DNA from: Putridiphycobacter roseus
GTDB lineage: Bacteria; Bacteroidota; Bacteroidia; Flavobacteriales_D; Crocinitomicaceae
Length of the DNA stretch: 63,223 nt
NCBI RefSeq assembly: GCF_003234935.1
Contig: NZ_QKSB01000015.1
Coordinates: 1 to 63,223 of the forward strand
Reading direction: 5' to 3'
Shown here: positions 36,286 to 45,646 of the stretch, piece after piece
How positions within the stretch are numbered: position 1 is the first letter of the stretch
How the letters are laid out: the number at the start of each line of letters is the position of its first letter
Made by a program: the position numbers and the translations under genes
The notes under the pieces: generated by a model
What the model was told of the DNA's origin: nothing
The model's input: only the letters and a program-made list of their open reading frames with translations
Database searches by the model: none

Positions 36286-37533
36286 ATGAATAGGTTATTG
36301 TTCCTAGTTTTCCTGTTTTTCATTCCTCAAATTATTGCTCAAACTATTGTAAAACCGCTGGGTTGCTATGCAGGAACAAATGGCACAAACCCAGCTGTAC
36401 TTGCACACAACGAAAGCAGAGGAGTTTTAATCACTGAAAAATGGGCAGACATAGAGCCATCACCTGGTGTTTATAATTTTACCACACTCAATACTAAAAT
36501 AAATACCGTAACCAGCGCCGGATTAAAATATGCTTTGGCAATTCCCGCAGGTGCCTTCGGTAGTCCTGCTTGGTTAATGGACTCCTTGAATGTACATTTT
36601 CATAGTTTTCAATATCAAAACCAGACTTGGCGCTTGCCCTTGTGGTGGGATAGTATTTGCGAACAAAAATTGACAGCACTCATCACTCAATTGGGCAATG
36701 AATTTGGCACCGACACTATGTTATCCCATGTTTATGTCAGTCAAATGTCAGTGAATGGCGTAGAAGGGCATTTGAATGGCGTGGATTTGACAGCATTTTC
36801 AAATGATGGATTTACGGAACAAAAATGGATTACTGCTGCCAAGTCAACTACCATAAGTTTCGCCAATGCTTTCCCCGACAAACCCATAGTTTTTGAAGTA
36901 CATGAAATAGACCACGATACTATGGTACCCGCTACCATTATCAATGACTTGGCCAATGATGCCAGTTTATGCAATAGGATAGGTTTAGGCATGTGGTGGA
37001 TTTCAGGTAAAACGACCTATCAAACCGATTTAATTAATTTTATTTCTAATTTTCAAGGAGATAAATATGCGCAGATTATTGGACGGTCTGACCAACTAGA
37101 AAGGTTTAAAGACAGCTTGTACCTTACTGTTTTTGAACAGGCAAAAAGCTTAAACATTCGCTACATAGAACCTTGGCCATACGAGTTTCAATACCATACC
37201 CACGATAGCATTTTACAAGACTTTAATTTATGGGCGGATGCTAATTTTTCGGCTACAGCTACTTGTCCAATTTTCAATGCTATTAATGATGAAGTGCCCC
37301 ATTTAAATGACCTGTACATCTACCCCAACCCAACCAATAACTTTTTGAATATCAACCTTACATTTCCATTTCAAAATCTTGAGATTTCCGTTTATAATTT
37401 GAGCGGAAAAAAAGTTTTAACGGCTATTAACCAATTACAAATACCCATCAGTCACCTTCCAAACGGGCCTTATTTAATACAATTAAATATGGATGATCGA
37501 AAAGTGGACAAAAAATTTATTAAAATAGATTAG
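36286..37533 (+). CDS. T9SS-exported glycoside-hydrolase-like TIM-barrel protein
   Basis: 415 residues from ATG 36286, giving signal peptide MNRLLFLVFLFFIPQIIAQ; the longer frame overlaps the upstream gene. The catalytic-type region (residues 20-335) looks like a beta/alpha barrel of the GH5/GH42 type: EKWADIEPSPGVYNFTTLNTKI, IPAGAFGSPAW, IVFEVHEIDHD, YIEPWPYEF. Candidate acid residues lie in the FEVHE and YIEPW segments. The C-terminal 75 residues are a T9SS type A sorting domain (LYIYPNPTNNFLNIN ... KKFIKID). Surface glycan degradation is inferred. Confidence 0.8.
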   Translation: MNRLLFLVFLFFIPQIIAQTIVKPLGCYAGTNGTNPAVLAHNESRGVLITEKWADIEPSPGVYNFTTLNTKINTVTSAGLKYALAIPAGAFGSPAWLMDSLNVHFHSFQYQNQTWRLPLWWDSICEQKLTALITQLGNEFGTDTMLSHVYVSQMSVNGVEGHLNGVDLTAFSNDGFTEQKWITAAKSTTISFANAFPDKPIVFEVHEIDHDTMVPATIINDLANDASLCNRIGLGMWWISGKTTYQTDLINFISNFQGDKYAQIIGRSDQLERFKDSLYLTVFEQAKSLNIRYIEPWPYEFQYHTHDSILQDFNLWADANFSATATCPIFNAINDEVPHLNDLYIYPNPTNNFLNINLTFPFQNLEISVYNLSGKKVLTAINQLQIPISHLPNGPYLIQLNMDDRKVDKKFIKID

Positions 37534-37732
37534 GAAGTCGGAAATAATGAAACGGAAATGTATCGCATAAACCGGTCCGTTTTTAACGCATTAAACTTTC
37601 AATACCTAACTTCTTTGACCATTAAGGTGCATACGAATCTTGCTTTATACGCAACAGCTGTTTTTTACCAAGTGAAGGACGCTATCAAAATGCTCATGAT
37701 GTAACTCTAGTTGCAGCAAAACCTCCCGCTTA

Positions 37733-37907
37733 AACATTTTTAACCGTTGGAGAGAAATAATATTTGAAAGTTATGCTCCAAATTATAATTGGGATGGTAC
37801 TTACGAAGGTGAGCTTGTACAATCGGGGGTTACGTCTATCCATTTCATTTGTAGATTTTGAAAACATCAAAAGCGCATACAAAGGTTATATTACCGTTCT
37901 GTATTAA
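37733..37907 (+). pseudogene. Fragment of a T9SS type B (gliding-motility) C-terminal domain
   Basis: One frame reads NIFNRWREIIFESYAPNYNW then DGTYEGELVQSGV; after a frameshift near 37835-37845 another frame continues ISFVDFENIKSAYKGYITVLY and stops at 37905-37907. This is the hallmark end of gliding-motility-associated C-terminal domains (IFNRWGE-IFES ... WDGTY-G ... GHVTL). The rest of the gene is missing; 37534-37732 holds only degraded sequence. A decayed surface-protein gene. Confidence 0.75.
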
Positions 37908-38003
37908 AGTTTTTGACTTCCATGAAAGCTAAAATGGGAACAGCACCCATAATTTATCCACTTTAAAAACTGTTTCAACAATTAAACTTACCTGGGAAAA
38001 GCA

Positions 38004-38486
38004 TTACTTTTTAGCTAAAACCTCCCCCAGTACCTTTATCAAATCAGGTGCAGATAAGAATTGGTTATATTGAAATACAATCTCATAATTTTGATTGAGC
38101 ATACAGATGGAAGGATAGTTTATTTTTCCATCAATTTTAGCCAAGGCAATTGCTATTTCATGCATTCCTGTCTCCTTACCATTCGGAATATATTTAAATT
38201 TTCTTCCAGCGAATTCAATATCCGTTTCGCTTTCGGGATCAAAAGGTACAAAGTAGAAATTATCATTTAACAATTCAATAACTGCTTTGTCTTTGAAGGT
38301 TGTTTCATTCATTAATTGACAATACTTGCACCAATCGGTATGAAAAAAAACAAGTACATTTTTACTTTTAACGGCATTTAAGCTATCCACATTTTCAAAT
38401 GAAAAAGTGTGTAGACTATCTGACTGCGCATAGCCTTGCTTAAAAAATAGCAGTAAAAATAAAATGAGTAGTCTACTATGTATCAT
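38004..38486 (-). CDS. Secreted thioredoxin-like protein
   Basis: 160 residues. Signal peptide MIHSRLLILFLLLFFKQGYAQ. Thioredoxin fold with active-site motif WCKYC (CxxC) in VLVFFHTDWCKYCQLMNETTF and the cis-Pro region YPSICML. Related to thioredoxin_7/DUF255-like proteins; acts in the periplasm on disulfides. It is 83 bp downstream of the TonB receptor gene on the same strand, so the two are likely co-transcribed and share a task such as metal or metallophore handling (inference). Confidence 0.85.
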   Translation of the reverse strand: MIHSRLLILFLLLFFKQGYAQSDSLHTFSFENVDSLNAVKSKNVLVFFHTDWCKYCQLMNETTFKDKAVIELLNDNFYFVPFDPESETDIEFAGRKFKYIPNGKETGMHEIAIALAKIDGKINYPSICMLNQNYEIVFQYNQFLSAPDLIKVLGEVLAKK

Positions 38487-38569
38487 TTTTGTGATTTGAC
38501 ATTATTTGATTATCAAATTTAAAGTTATCCATTAAAATATAATAACGACTCCAATGTTGCTCATTCTTA

Positions 38570-40867
38570 TTAATCGAAGGTGTAACGGAAGCCAAAGAAG
38601 CCTCTAATTCCTTGATTTGGACCATACACATAAGCAGGATCAAAAGTTAAAGCATATGGGTTATTTGGCGTAGCTATTGCGTTGCCATCCGTATCAAAAG
38701 TTACGTTTTTATCAAATGGATCGTTAGTTCTAGCAATAATATTAGCATCCATGTTTTTCCATGGCGTCCAATTTAATAGATTTTTTACACCACCGTAAAA
38801 CTCTAGACCTTTGATATTTGTAAAACTTTTAGTCAATTGAATATTTTGGATACTCCACCAAGGCGATTCAGCTGGTCTTGGATCATTTTCTCCCAATACA
38901 GGCAAAAGCATAGGACCATAAACATTACCAGTATAATCTAGTTTCAATCCTGCTTTTACAAACTTATAACCTAAGGTCCATGTCCCTGTAAATTGCTCTG
39001 TCAAAAGCTGTCTTTCTTTTACACCATCACTCACGCTGTATACTTCCATGGCGGTTCCACCTACCAGCAGACTAAAGTTTTTATAGGTTAAATCAACATT
39101 TAATGAAACACCATTTGACACGGCATAACCATCAAGGTTATCGTATATAATTTGGTTGGGATTGGTTTCATAATCTGCAAAAATCTTATTGTCGAAATAA
39201 GTATAAAAAGCAGAAAAATCGAAGGTCATAAATAGTCCCTTTTTTGTAAATGCTTTTTGAATCACATTTAAGTTACCATTCCAAGATGTTTCTGGATTTA
39301 AATCAGAAAGAAAAACAACGGTTCTGGAACCAGTTAAAGCAGCATGGTCCTCGGTAAATACATTGGCAACCCGATACCCACTTCCCGCACTTAATCGAAC
39401 GATACTTTTCTTACTTTTTGAATGCCATTTATAATTCAATCGCGGTGTAATTATATTTCCGTGAATCGAATTATTATCATATCTAATCCCTAAAAGAAGT
39501 TTGTTGTATTCATTTAAACTAATTTCATCCTGCATAAAAGCACCTGGTAAGTAAGTATTAGAAGGCATGTTTAATGCGGTTGCAAAATCACTGGTAGCGG
39601 GCGTATTATCATCATAATAAGTATACCTCATGGTCACTCCTGACAATATATCATGTCTTAATCCAATTTTTTTATCCCAAGTTAATTGTCCGAAAGCAAT
39701 GCGTTGGTCCGCAATATACCAAGTGTCGCCATACACCGAATTTTGTTGATGTGAATTGGCACTGAATGTGAATAAAACTTTTTCTTTTAGGGGAAGTTGA
39801 TAAGTTCCAAATAGCTCCCAACGACTGGTGTAAATACTTTCTCCGTAAATATCATCTCCACCTCTATATTGTGGCGTCCAATCCATTTCTCCTCCCCAAC
39901 GGTCCTCATAAACATACCGCGCCGCCAATGAAAAAATCCGATTGCTTTTGCGTTTAAAGTTCCATTTATTAAAAATAGATAATCGATTTTGCAAAGTCAA
40001 GTCGGTAAAATTATCGTTGTTATTATCTACCTTATTGCAGTAATTAAAATAATTCACCCCCAGTAAGGATTGAACTTTATCTCCCTTTTTGAATTTACCG
40101 GCTATATCCGCATTTACCTCTCCCCAGCCAGTAACAAAAGCATCAGCTGAAAAAAGTGGTGCATTCGTTGGATTTTTTGTAATGACATTAACAATTCCTC
40201 CAACTGCTTCAGAACCATATAAGGTAGAAGCTGGTCCTTTTACAATCTCTACCCGCTCAATCAAGGATTGAGGAATACCACTTAAGCCATAAACAGTGGA
40301 AAGACCACTCACAATTGGCATGCCATCTATCAGTACCATGGTATATGCCCCTTCTAATCCATTAATATGAATATCCCCCGTATTACACACGGCACAATTT
40401 ACTTGCGGTCGCACCCCATTGACATTCGACAATGCTTCATAGACAGAAGCTGTTGGATTGGATCTAAAAAATGCTGGTGTATACACTTCAACAGGGACAG
40501 CGCTTTCTAGCTTCGACATGGGCTTCATGGTACCGGAAACAACCACTTCATCTAATGATTTCTGGTTGGCCTTTAGGTCAATATCTATGGTCGTTTTAGC
40601 ATTAGATAAAACAGAGATCATTTCTTCATGTCTTTCGAACCCTATAAAAGTAGCAACTAGTGTATATTGCCCTGCTGCAATATTTGTTATGACATAATTT
40701 CCATTCATGTCAGAAATTACGCCATGATTGGTCCCCATTAGGGAAACCTTAGCGTAGGGAACTATTTCATTTCCCGATTTAACTTTTCCATTTATCGACC
40801 CATTTTGACTAAATGCCAAACTCCCTGTCCATACAAAACACATCATTATGAATACTTCTCGAATCAT
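38570..40867 (-). CDS. TonB-dependent receptor
   Basis: 765 residues. Signal peptide, CarboxypepD_reg-like domain (about 23-105: GSINGKVKSGNEIVPYAKV), plug (about 115-230: DEVVVSGTMKPMSKLESAVP, NVNGVRPQVNCAVCNTGDIH, VERVEIVKGPASTLYGSEAVGG), and 22-strand barrel to the end (FRYTFD with terminal aromatic-Asp). The plug CxxC-like CAVCNTGDIHINGLEG segment is typical of receptors for copper, haem or iron chelates in Bacteroidota. Outer-membrane import powered by TonB. A palindromic operator lies within its promoter. Confidence 0.95.
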   Translation of the reverse strand: MIREVFIMMCFVWTGSLAFSQNGSINGKVKSGNEIVPYAKVSLMGTNHGVISDMNGNYVITNIAAGQYTLVATFIGFERHEEMISVLSNAKTTIDIDLKANQKSLDEVVVSGTMKPMSKLESAVPVEVYTPAFFRSNPTASVYEALSNVNGVRPQVNCAVCNTGDIHINGLEGAYTMVLIDGMPIVSGLSTVYGLSGIPQSLIERVEIVKGPASTLYGSEAVGGIVNVITKNPTNAPLFSADAFVTGWGEVNADIAGKFKKGDKVQSLLGVNYFNYCNKVDNNNDNFTDLTLQNRLSIFNKWNFKRKSNRIFSLAARYVYEDRWGGEMDWTPQYRGGDDIYGESIYTSRWELFGTYQLPLKEKVLFTFSANSHQQNSVYGDTWYIADQRIAFGQLTWDKKIGLRHDILSGVTMRYTYYDDNTPATSDFATALNMPSNTYLPGAFMQDEISLNEYNKLLLGIRYDNNSIHGNIITPRLNYKWHSKSKKSIVRLSAGSGYRVANVFTEDHAALTGSRTVVFLSDLNPETSWNGNLNVIQKAFTKKGLFMTFDFSAFYTYFDNKIFADYETNPNQIIYDNLDGYAVSNGVSLNVDLTYKNFSLLVGGTAMEVYSVSDGVKERQLLTEQFTGTWTLGYKFVKAGLKLDYTGNVYGPMLLPVLGENDPRPAESPWWSIQNIQLTKSFTNIKGLEFYGGVKNLLNWTPWKNMDANIIARTNDPFDKNVTFDTDGNAIATPNNPYALTFDPAYVYGPNQGIRGFFGFRYTFD

Positions 40868-40909
40868 TTTAATTTATTTAGGTAATCAAAAACTAATTAT
40901 TAGCTGGTG

Positions 40910-40939
40910 CAAATATATAAAGTTAGATTAGTCTAACAA
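40910..40939 (-). promoter_or_regulatory. Promoter of the TonB receptor with overlapping palindromic operator
   Basis: On the minus strand TTG (complement of 40937-40939), 19 bp, TATATTTG (complement of 40910-40917): an exact Bacteroidota promoter. Between them lies GTTAGATTAGTCTAAC (40922-40937), arms GTTAGA/TCTAAC, like DtxR-family (IdeR/MntR) boxes. A repressor here would block the promoter, as expected for metal-controlled uptake. Confidence 0.65.
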
Positions 40940-41084
40940 TTTTATTTTGCATTTATTATTAATAAAAATTTATTAAGCCTATTGGCTATAGAAAAATGAA
41001 TGCTGCTGCAAAGGTGAATGGATTATGGTTGGTATCCTTATTTTTACAAAAACAGGATAGGGAAAAAGAAGTATAATACACATT

Positions 41085-41111
41085 GAGTTTCACAACTGTT
41101 TTGTACCTTAG
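41085..41111 (+). promoter_or_regulatory. Candidate promoter TTG-N18-TACCTTAG
   Basis: TTG at 41083-41085 and TACCTTAG at 41104-41111, 50 bp before the ATG at 41162. It shares the TTTCACAACTGTTTTGTACCTTA pattern with repeats E1 and E2. Confidence 0.45.
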
Positions 41112-41161
41112 GCAAACTGAATGATAGTTAATTACCGTCAAACTTAACCGACCTATAAGAA

Positions 41162-41890
41162 ATGAACCGAATCCTATTTATATTATTGCTGACTTTTAAC
41201 TGGAGTGGATTTTCCCAAACCCAAAGTGAAATGAACAAGACAGCACGGGTCGCTTATAAAGAATCAGACAAGCAGCTCAATGAAATCTATCAAACTATTT
41301 TATCAGCTTATCAAACCGATTCCGTATTCATTGACAATTTAAAAAAATCACAACGCATTTGGATCCGATTTCGAAATGCGGAAATGGCCATGAAATATCC
41401 CGATTATTCCGTCATCCATTACGGTTCTATTCAGCCCACATGCGAGGCATATTATTTAAAGGAATTGACTGATCAACGCATTAAAACCTTAAAAATTTGG
41501 GTCCGTGGCGTAGCGGAAGGAGAAACCTGTAATGGTTCTGTAAAAATCATTCCGGAAATTGATGCAGCATACATGCAAAAGGCCCTGATTCAAAAAGACA
41601 GTAGCATTTGGTTGACCACTAACATGAAAAAGGACCATAGAATTATTGGTTATAAAAGTAAAGACCTCCAATCGACCAAAATGATTCTACTGTCCATATT
41701 CACCAACGAAGTCGAAAACAATCCTTTTGAGTGTGTTTATGGTGCCTATTACGAAACCAATGAAATGAAAGATTTAAAGTTAAAATATGTCGCGACTGAA
41801 AAGGAATTTTTAAAAATTGCAATCCTGCAACAAGGTAAAATAATAGACCAGGTGTACATGCTCAAAAAATGTTTTGAGTTTGAAGCATAG
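41162..41890 (+). CDS. LprI-domain secreted protein
   Basis: 242 residues. Signal peptide ending NWSGFSQ. Residues 20-110 match the lysozyme-inhibitor LprI-like domain (DUF1311): SDKQLNEIYQTILSAY, LKKSQRIWIRFRNAEMAM, and PTCEAYYLKELTDQRIKTLK with conserved Cys. The C-terminal half (residues 120-242) is a separate unknown domain. Likely periplasmic; a lysozyme-inhibitor role applies to family members and is not shown here. Confidence 0.8.
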   Translation: MNRILFILLLTFNWSGFSQTQSEMNKTARVAYKESDKQLNEIYQTILSAYQTDSVFIDNLKKSQRIWIRFRNAEMAMKYPDYSVIHYGSIQPTCEAYYLKELTDQRIKTLKIWVRGVAEGETCNGSVKIIPEIDAAYMQKALIQKDSSIWLTTNMKKDHRIIGYKSKDLQSTKMILLSIFTNEVENNPFECVYGAYYETNEMKDLKLKYVATEKEFLKIAILQQGKIIDQVYMLKKCFEFEA

Positions 41891-41983
41891 TATAAAAGCA
41901 ATGGCTTAAAAAAATTAAACTTACCCTTAAAATAAATCCGCTAAATCAAGAGGAACAATATTTGACAAAAAAACAAAACACAC

Positions 41984-42877
41984 ATGAAAACATTCAAAAA
42001 AGTTAAAATTGAGCATACGAAATTAGAAAAAGGAATCAATTACTTTGGCAGTACAGATTCGATTTATGTGGACGGACAATTGCACAATGTCGGCAGTCGG
42101 GTTTTAGCACTCTGTGTTTTGAGTGAAAAGGATGGCTGGAAAAACAGGATTAATTTTCAAGAAGGTCTTCAAATTTCGGGAGACATTGACCGAAGTGCTT
42201 CCCTTTATAAGGATGGTAAACTATACGTAGTGGCCATTAATGGTGCTGTGTTTTATTTAGAAAACAATACTTGGATTACCGAACATGCGCCAGACGATAC
42301 TTTGGCAAAAAAATGGTTATTTAAAGCCTTTCATGATCCCGAAAACGATAGAATTGTAGTTGCAGGTGGTAATAGCGGTAAACCTGGTGGCTATTCAGCG
42401 TATAATAGCATGACTTATGTTTATGAAAATGGGAAATGGGCTAAGTTTGCAAATAAAATTCACGCCCAGGAAGGTAAAGAAAATATTGCCTTACGAAAGA
42501 GCAGGCCCTACGAACACATCTCTGATATAGATTTTGAATTTTGTTACGATCATCAATTAAAACAAATGGTAATGCTAGGCGTTAATTATTCGTATACCCT
42601 TAATGGAAAAAAATGGGAACACCATGAATCAAAGGGCATTGGAGAAATTGCTTTAAGCAGTAGAAAAATATTTCATGTGAAAGCGCTGGAAAAGACATTC
42701 ATTTTAACGGCGGATGGCACTTTATACCAATACAGTAAGGAATCCATTACGCCTTATGCCAACATTGATTTAAAAGACCTTACTTTCTACAATTGTGGCA
42801 GTCATTATAGCGACGAGAAAGGTTGCTTGTTCCTCACCGACAGTGATGGAAGCGTTTTCACCGTGGAAATTAGTTGA
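41984..42877 (+). CDS. Beta-propeller-like cytosolic protein
   Basis: 297 residues without signal peptide. Repeated short strands with aromatic-Trp turns (DGWKNRI, NNTWITEHAP, NGKWAKFAN, NGKKWEHHES) suggest a kelch or WD-like propeller. No family recognised. No operon partners; 94 bp after the LprI gene. A short stretch of near-repeats (TAGATGTTAGATACTAGAC) lies just downstream at 42900. Confidence 0.62.
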   Translation: MKTFKKVKIEHTKLEKGINYFGSTDSIYVDGQLHNVGSRVLALCVLSEKDGWKNRINFQEGLQISGDIDRSASLYKDGKLYVVAINGAVFYLENNTWITEHAPDDTLAKKWLFKAFHDPENDRIVVAGGNSGKPGGYSAYNSMTYVYENGKWAKFANKIHAQEGKENIALRKSRPYEHISDIDFEFCYDHQLKQMVMLGVNYSYTLNGKKWEHHESKGIGEIALSSRKIFHVKALEKTFILTADGTLYQYSKESITPYANIDLKDLTFYNCGSHYSDEKGCLFLTDSDGSVFTVEIS

Positions 42878-42984
42878 AAATGACTGGAGAGGTTAGGTGC
42901 TAGATGTTAGATACTAGACTTCTTTTCGGTATTTATAAAAAATGTTTATTTTTATACAGCCCAAACCAATATTAACACTACGCA

Positions 42985-43353
42985 ATGGAAGTAACACCTC
43001 AACACAATGAACGCATAGCAAAATTGAAGTTTTTTTCCGTTTACCCACATTACGTCACCAAGGTAGAGAAAAAAGGCAGGACAAAAGAGGAGTTGCATCA
43101 AGTGATCACCTGGTTGACTGGTTTTGATGATCACAAAATTCAAGCACTCATCACCGAAGAAGTAAGCTTTAAAGTCTTTTTTGAACAAGCAAATATACAT
43201 CCCAATGCACACTTGATAACAGGGAGTATTTGTGGTTATAAAATTCAAGATATCGACAATACATTGACACGGCAAACAAGGTATTTGGACAAATTGGTGG
43301 ATGAATTGGCCAAGGGCAAAAAAATGGAGAAAATTTTACGCGAAACGAAATAA
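42985..43353 (+). CDS. DUF2200 family protein
   Basis: 122 residues, cytosolic. Matches DUF2200: HNERIAKLKFFSVYPHYVTKVEKKGRTKEELHQVITWLTGF, then SFKVFFEQANIHPNAHLITGSICGYKIQDI. Family members are single-domain proteins of unknown function found widely in bacteria. Single gene, no operon. Confidence 0.9.
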   Translation: MEVTPQHNERIAKLKFFSVYPHYVTKVEKKGRTKEELHQVITWLTGFDDHKIQALITEEVSFKVFFEQANIHPNAHLITGSICGYKIQDIDNTLTRQTRYLDKLVDELAKGKKMEKILRETK

Positions 43354-43434
43354 TAAAAATCATAATCCGGCTGTACAGTAAGAAGAATCGTTACAAAACT
43401 TCCCGACTAATTTGCCCATTATAATAAATAAAAA

Positions 43435-44253
43435 ATGATGAAAAAAAATATCCTTTTCTTTATAGTCCTTGTGCTCGCTGCCAGCTGCGGCAATAAATCC
43501 ATTATTTATAAGGACCCCATACCCGCACACGACAGCTTAAGGATATTTTCAAAATTCATCAACGAAGAGCGCGTCATTAATATTTGGACACCACCTAACT
43601 ATGACAGTACTACAGACAGTTTGATGGTAATATATATGCCTGATGGTGGAATAAAGGAGGACTTTCCGCATATTGCAAATACATTAGACACGCTCATTAA
43701 GCAAAATAAAATGCCGAATGTAATACTAGTAGGCATTGAAAACACAGTAAGAAGAAGAGATTTAGCAGGTCCATCAAATATTGAATATGACCTAAAGTAC
43801 ATACCAAATCCGGGGGGGGCTGAAAATTTTAGAAAATTCATTAAAGAGGAATTATTCCCTGAGATCGATCAACGGTACAGCACCAACAATCAAAAAGCCA
43901 TCATAGGAGAATCTTTGGCCGGTTTATTCATTATTGAAACTTTAATTTTAGAACCAACTATGTTTGACTATTATATTGCCATGGACCCTTCCTTGTGGTT
44001 TAATGAAAATTATTTGGTTAAAAATTTTGAAAGTTTAACCGAAGAAAATAATTATGCAAATAAAAAGCTTTGGTATGCCGGGTCAAGTGTAACGGATATT
44101 TCTACCTATACCAATAAATTAGAACAGAAATTGAAAGATTCAAAAGGTGAATTAATTTGGAAGTATGAAGATGAACCGAATGAAAAACACCATACCATCT
44201 ATAGGGCGACTAAGGAAAAGGCGCTGATTTGGATATTTAGCGATTTCCAATAA
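43435..44253 (+). CDS. Lipoprotein esterase (Fes/IroE-like alpha/beta hydrolase)
   Basis: 272 residues. Lipoprotein signal with lipobox AASC. Putative esterase (PF00756): nucleophile Ser in GESLAG, MVIYMPDGG oxyanion region, catalytic-type Asp in YAGSSVTD region and His in NEKHHTIY. Family members hydrolyse siderophore trilactones or act as feruloyl esterases; the substrate here is unknown. It stands alone on the + strand. Confidence 0.87.
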   Translation: MMKKNILFFIVLVLAASCGNKSIIYKDPIPAHDSLRIFSKFINEERVINIWTPPNYDSTTDSLMVIYMPDGGIKEDFPHIANTLDTLIKQNKMPNVILVGIENTVRRRDLAGPSNIEYDLKYIPNPGGAENFRKFIKEELFPEIDQRYSTNNQKAIIGESLAGLFIIETLILEPTMFDYYIAMDPSLWFNENYLVKNFESLTEENNYANKKLWYAGSSVTDISTYTNKLEQKLKDSKGELIWKYEDEPNEKHHTIYRATKEKALIWIFSDFQ

Positions 44254-44344
44254 ACGATTAAAAATGGCTCCTAAATATTTGAAAACTGTCCATGCAATTA
44301 AAATAAATTGCAGTTAGTATTGTGCAACTTATTAAAATACGAAA

Positions 44345-44950
44345 ATGCAAAGACTATTTCTAACATTATTTATATTGCTATTTATCATTCCAAAATGTTT
44401 TGGACAGCATAGCTCAGGTGTGGAAAAAAAAGGTATTTATCTGGGATTAAGTCTTGGTACTTGGGTTCCTGACAATGCAAATAAAGTTTTGGGAAAACCA
44501 CTATTACTGGGTTTTCTTGTTGACTTTAAAGACGAAAAAAATGCTTACGGTTTAACATTTGATTTAATAGGTTGGCCTAACCATCACACCACAGAACCTA
44601 TTAAAATAAAATTTGGGGATAGTATTTTGACAAGAAATGAATTTTTTGGTGCACATTTAACAATTGACTACGCTCGAGAGTTGTGGCGTAAAGAAAGGCT
44701 TATTTTTGAAGGGATTTGCGGTATTGGATATGGCAGACTTACCTACTACAATCCAGACAAAGACACTGAAATCGGAAAATCTAGTATTATTTTAAATCCC
44801 GGACTAAGTTTTCGGTACTTAATTGGTCAAAAATTATTCTTACAAGTTAAAACACAGTATTGTATAGCAAATTACAACCTAAATGACAATGTCAGTACAA
44901 ACTTACAGGGAAATTATTTGACCACAAAACTAATATTTGGTAGCAGATAA
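44345..44950 (+). CDS. Outer-membrane beta-barrel-like protein
   Basis: 201 residues. Signal peptide MQRLFLTLFILLFIIPKCFG, then alternating amphipathic strands (GIYLGLSLGTWV, YGLTFDLIGW, LIFEGICGIGYGRLTYY, SIILNPGLSFRYLIGQKLFLQVKTQYC) ending in an aromatic-rich strand, typical of small 8-stranded barrels. No named family. Followed by a 257-bp stretch with a long palindrome and then a minus-strand lipoprotein. Confidence 0.72.
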   Translation: MQRLFLTLFILLFIIPKCFGQHSSGVEKKGIYLGLSLGTWVPDNANKVLGKPLLLGFLVDFKDEKNAYGLTFDLIGWPNHHTTEPIKIKFGDSILTRNEFFGAHLTIDYARELWRKERLIFEGICGIGYGRLTYYNPDKDTEIGKSSIILNPGLSFRYLIGQKLFLQVKTQYCIANYNLNDNVSTNLQGNYLTTKLIFGSR

Positions 44951-45159
44951 TAGAAATAAAAGCGGGGCATAACAACAGTTATCAGCCATAGCAAGTTAGT
45001 GCTAAACCAAAAGTTTTTACCTATTTATAAAGTTTATCAAATCTGTGGTTGGCATGGAGAACAGAAATAGTAAAACAAAATCATAGATTTAACTAGTTGA
45101 TAAATAGAAATCTATTGTATTTTAAGTGGCAACATTTCAAATACAAACTGTTAGCAATA

Positions 45160-45200
45160 ATCACGCTATAAATAGTTACAGTAACTACTTATGGCGTGAT
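45160..45200. repeat. 41-bp imperfect palindrome
   Basis: ATCACGCTATAAATAGTTAC against GTAACTACTTATGGCGTGAT, 18 of 20 arm positions paired. It lies just past the stop of the small minus-strand lipoprotein; no T run follows on either strand, so a terminator role is uncertain. The left flank GTTAGCA at 45150 looks like a cassette core. 44951-45159 otherwise shows no gene. Confidence 0.7.
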
Positions 45201-45207
45201 GACACGA

Positions 45208-45387
45208 TCATCTTTCCTCACAATCGCAATATTCTCCATTCTCTGTCGATATTTGACTTTCACATACGTCCAATCCAACAACTTCATACATTCGATCTCC
45301 TTGAGAATTTTTAGCAACACAATTTGATTTATCTTTATTACATGAAGATAAAATCATTAACAAGCACAATACTGGGAAAAGTTTCAT
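45208..45387 (-). CDS. Small cysteine-rich lipoprotein
   Basis: 59 residues, too short for a standard length cut-off. Signal MKLFPVLCLLMILSSC with lipobox LSSC, then a short Cys-containing tail (SNCVAKNS, GLDVCESQ, EYCDCEER). Probably outer-membrane anchored, with disulfides. Opposite strand to its neighbours; flanked by the palindrome at 45160 and by repeat-like sequence upstream at 45590. Function unknown. Confidence 0.72.
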   Translation of the reverse strand: MKLFPVLCLLMILSSCNKDKSNCVAKNSQGDRMYEVVGLDVCESQISTENGEYCDCEER

Positions 45388-45594
45388 AATTATATTTTTT
45401 TATATTATATTTATTATAACAGATGGCATAAGAAATTATTGCTTTATTCAGTTAAAAAAATCGTAATATGTAGGAACAATAATGAATTTAGAATTCTAAT
45501 GGAGAATACTTTAAAGGAGGAATGTTCAATTTAAAGAAAACGAATAGGTATACTCCCCTTTCTCCTGTATTTGGCGCATTGCTATGCATTCGCT

Positions 45595-45642
45595 TAGTGC
45601 TTATCAAATGCCCTACTCTTCTTGCACAACACCGTTAACAAA
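45595..45642 (+). repeat. Partial attC-like site before the 45647 gene
   Basis: CTTGCACAACACCGTTAACAAAC: GCACAACACCG matches the left end of family C2, directly followed by a CGTTAAC core. The two cores are only a few bases apart, as though the middle of the site was deleted. The 45388-45594 stretch before it shows no gene. Confidence 0.5.
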
Positions 45643-45646
45643 CAAA

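Noticed and set aside
45126..45314. 62-codon frame on the + strand
   Set aside because: Antisense to the convincing 59-residue lipoprotein and passes through the palindrome.
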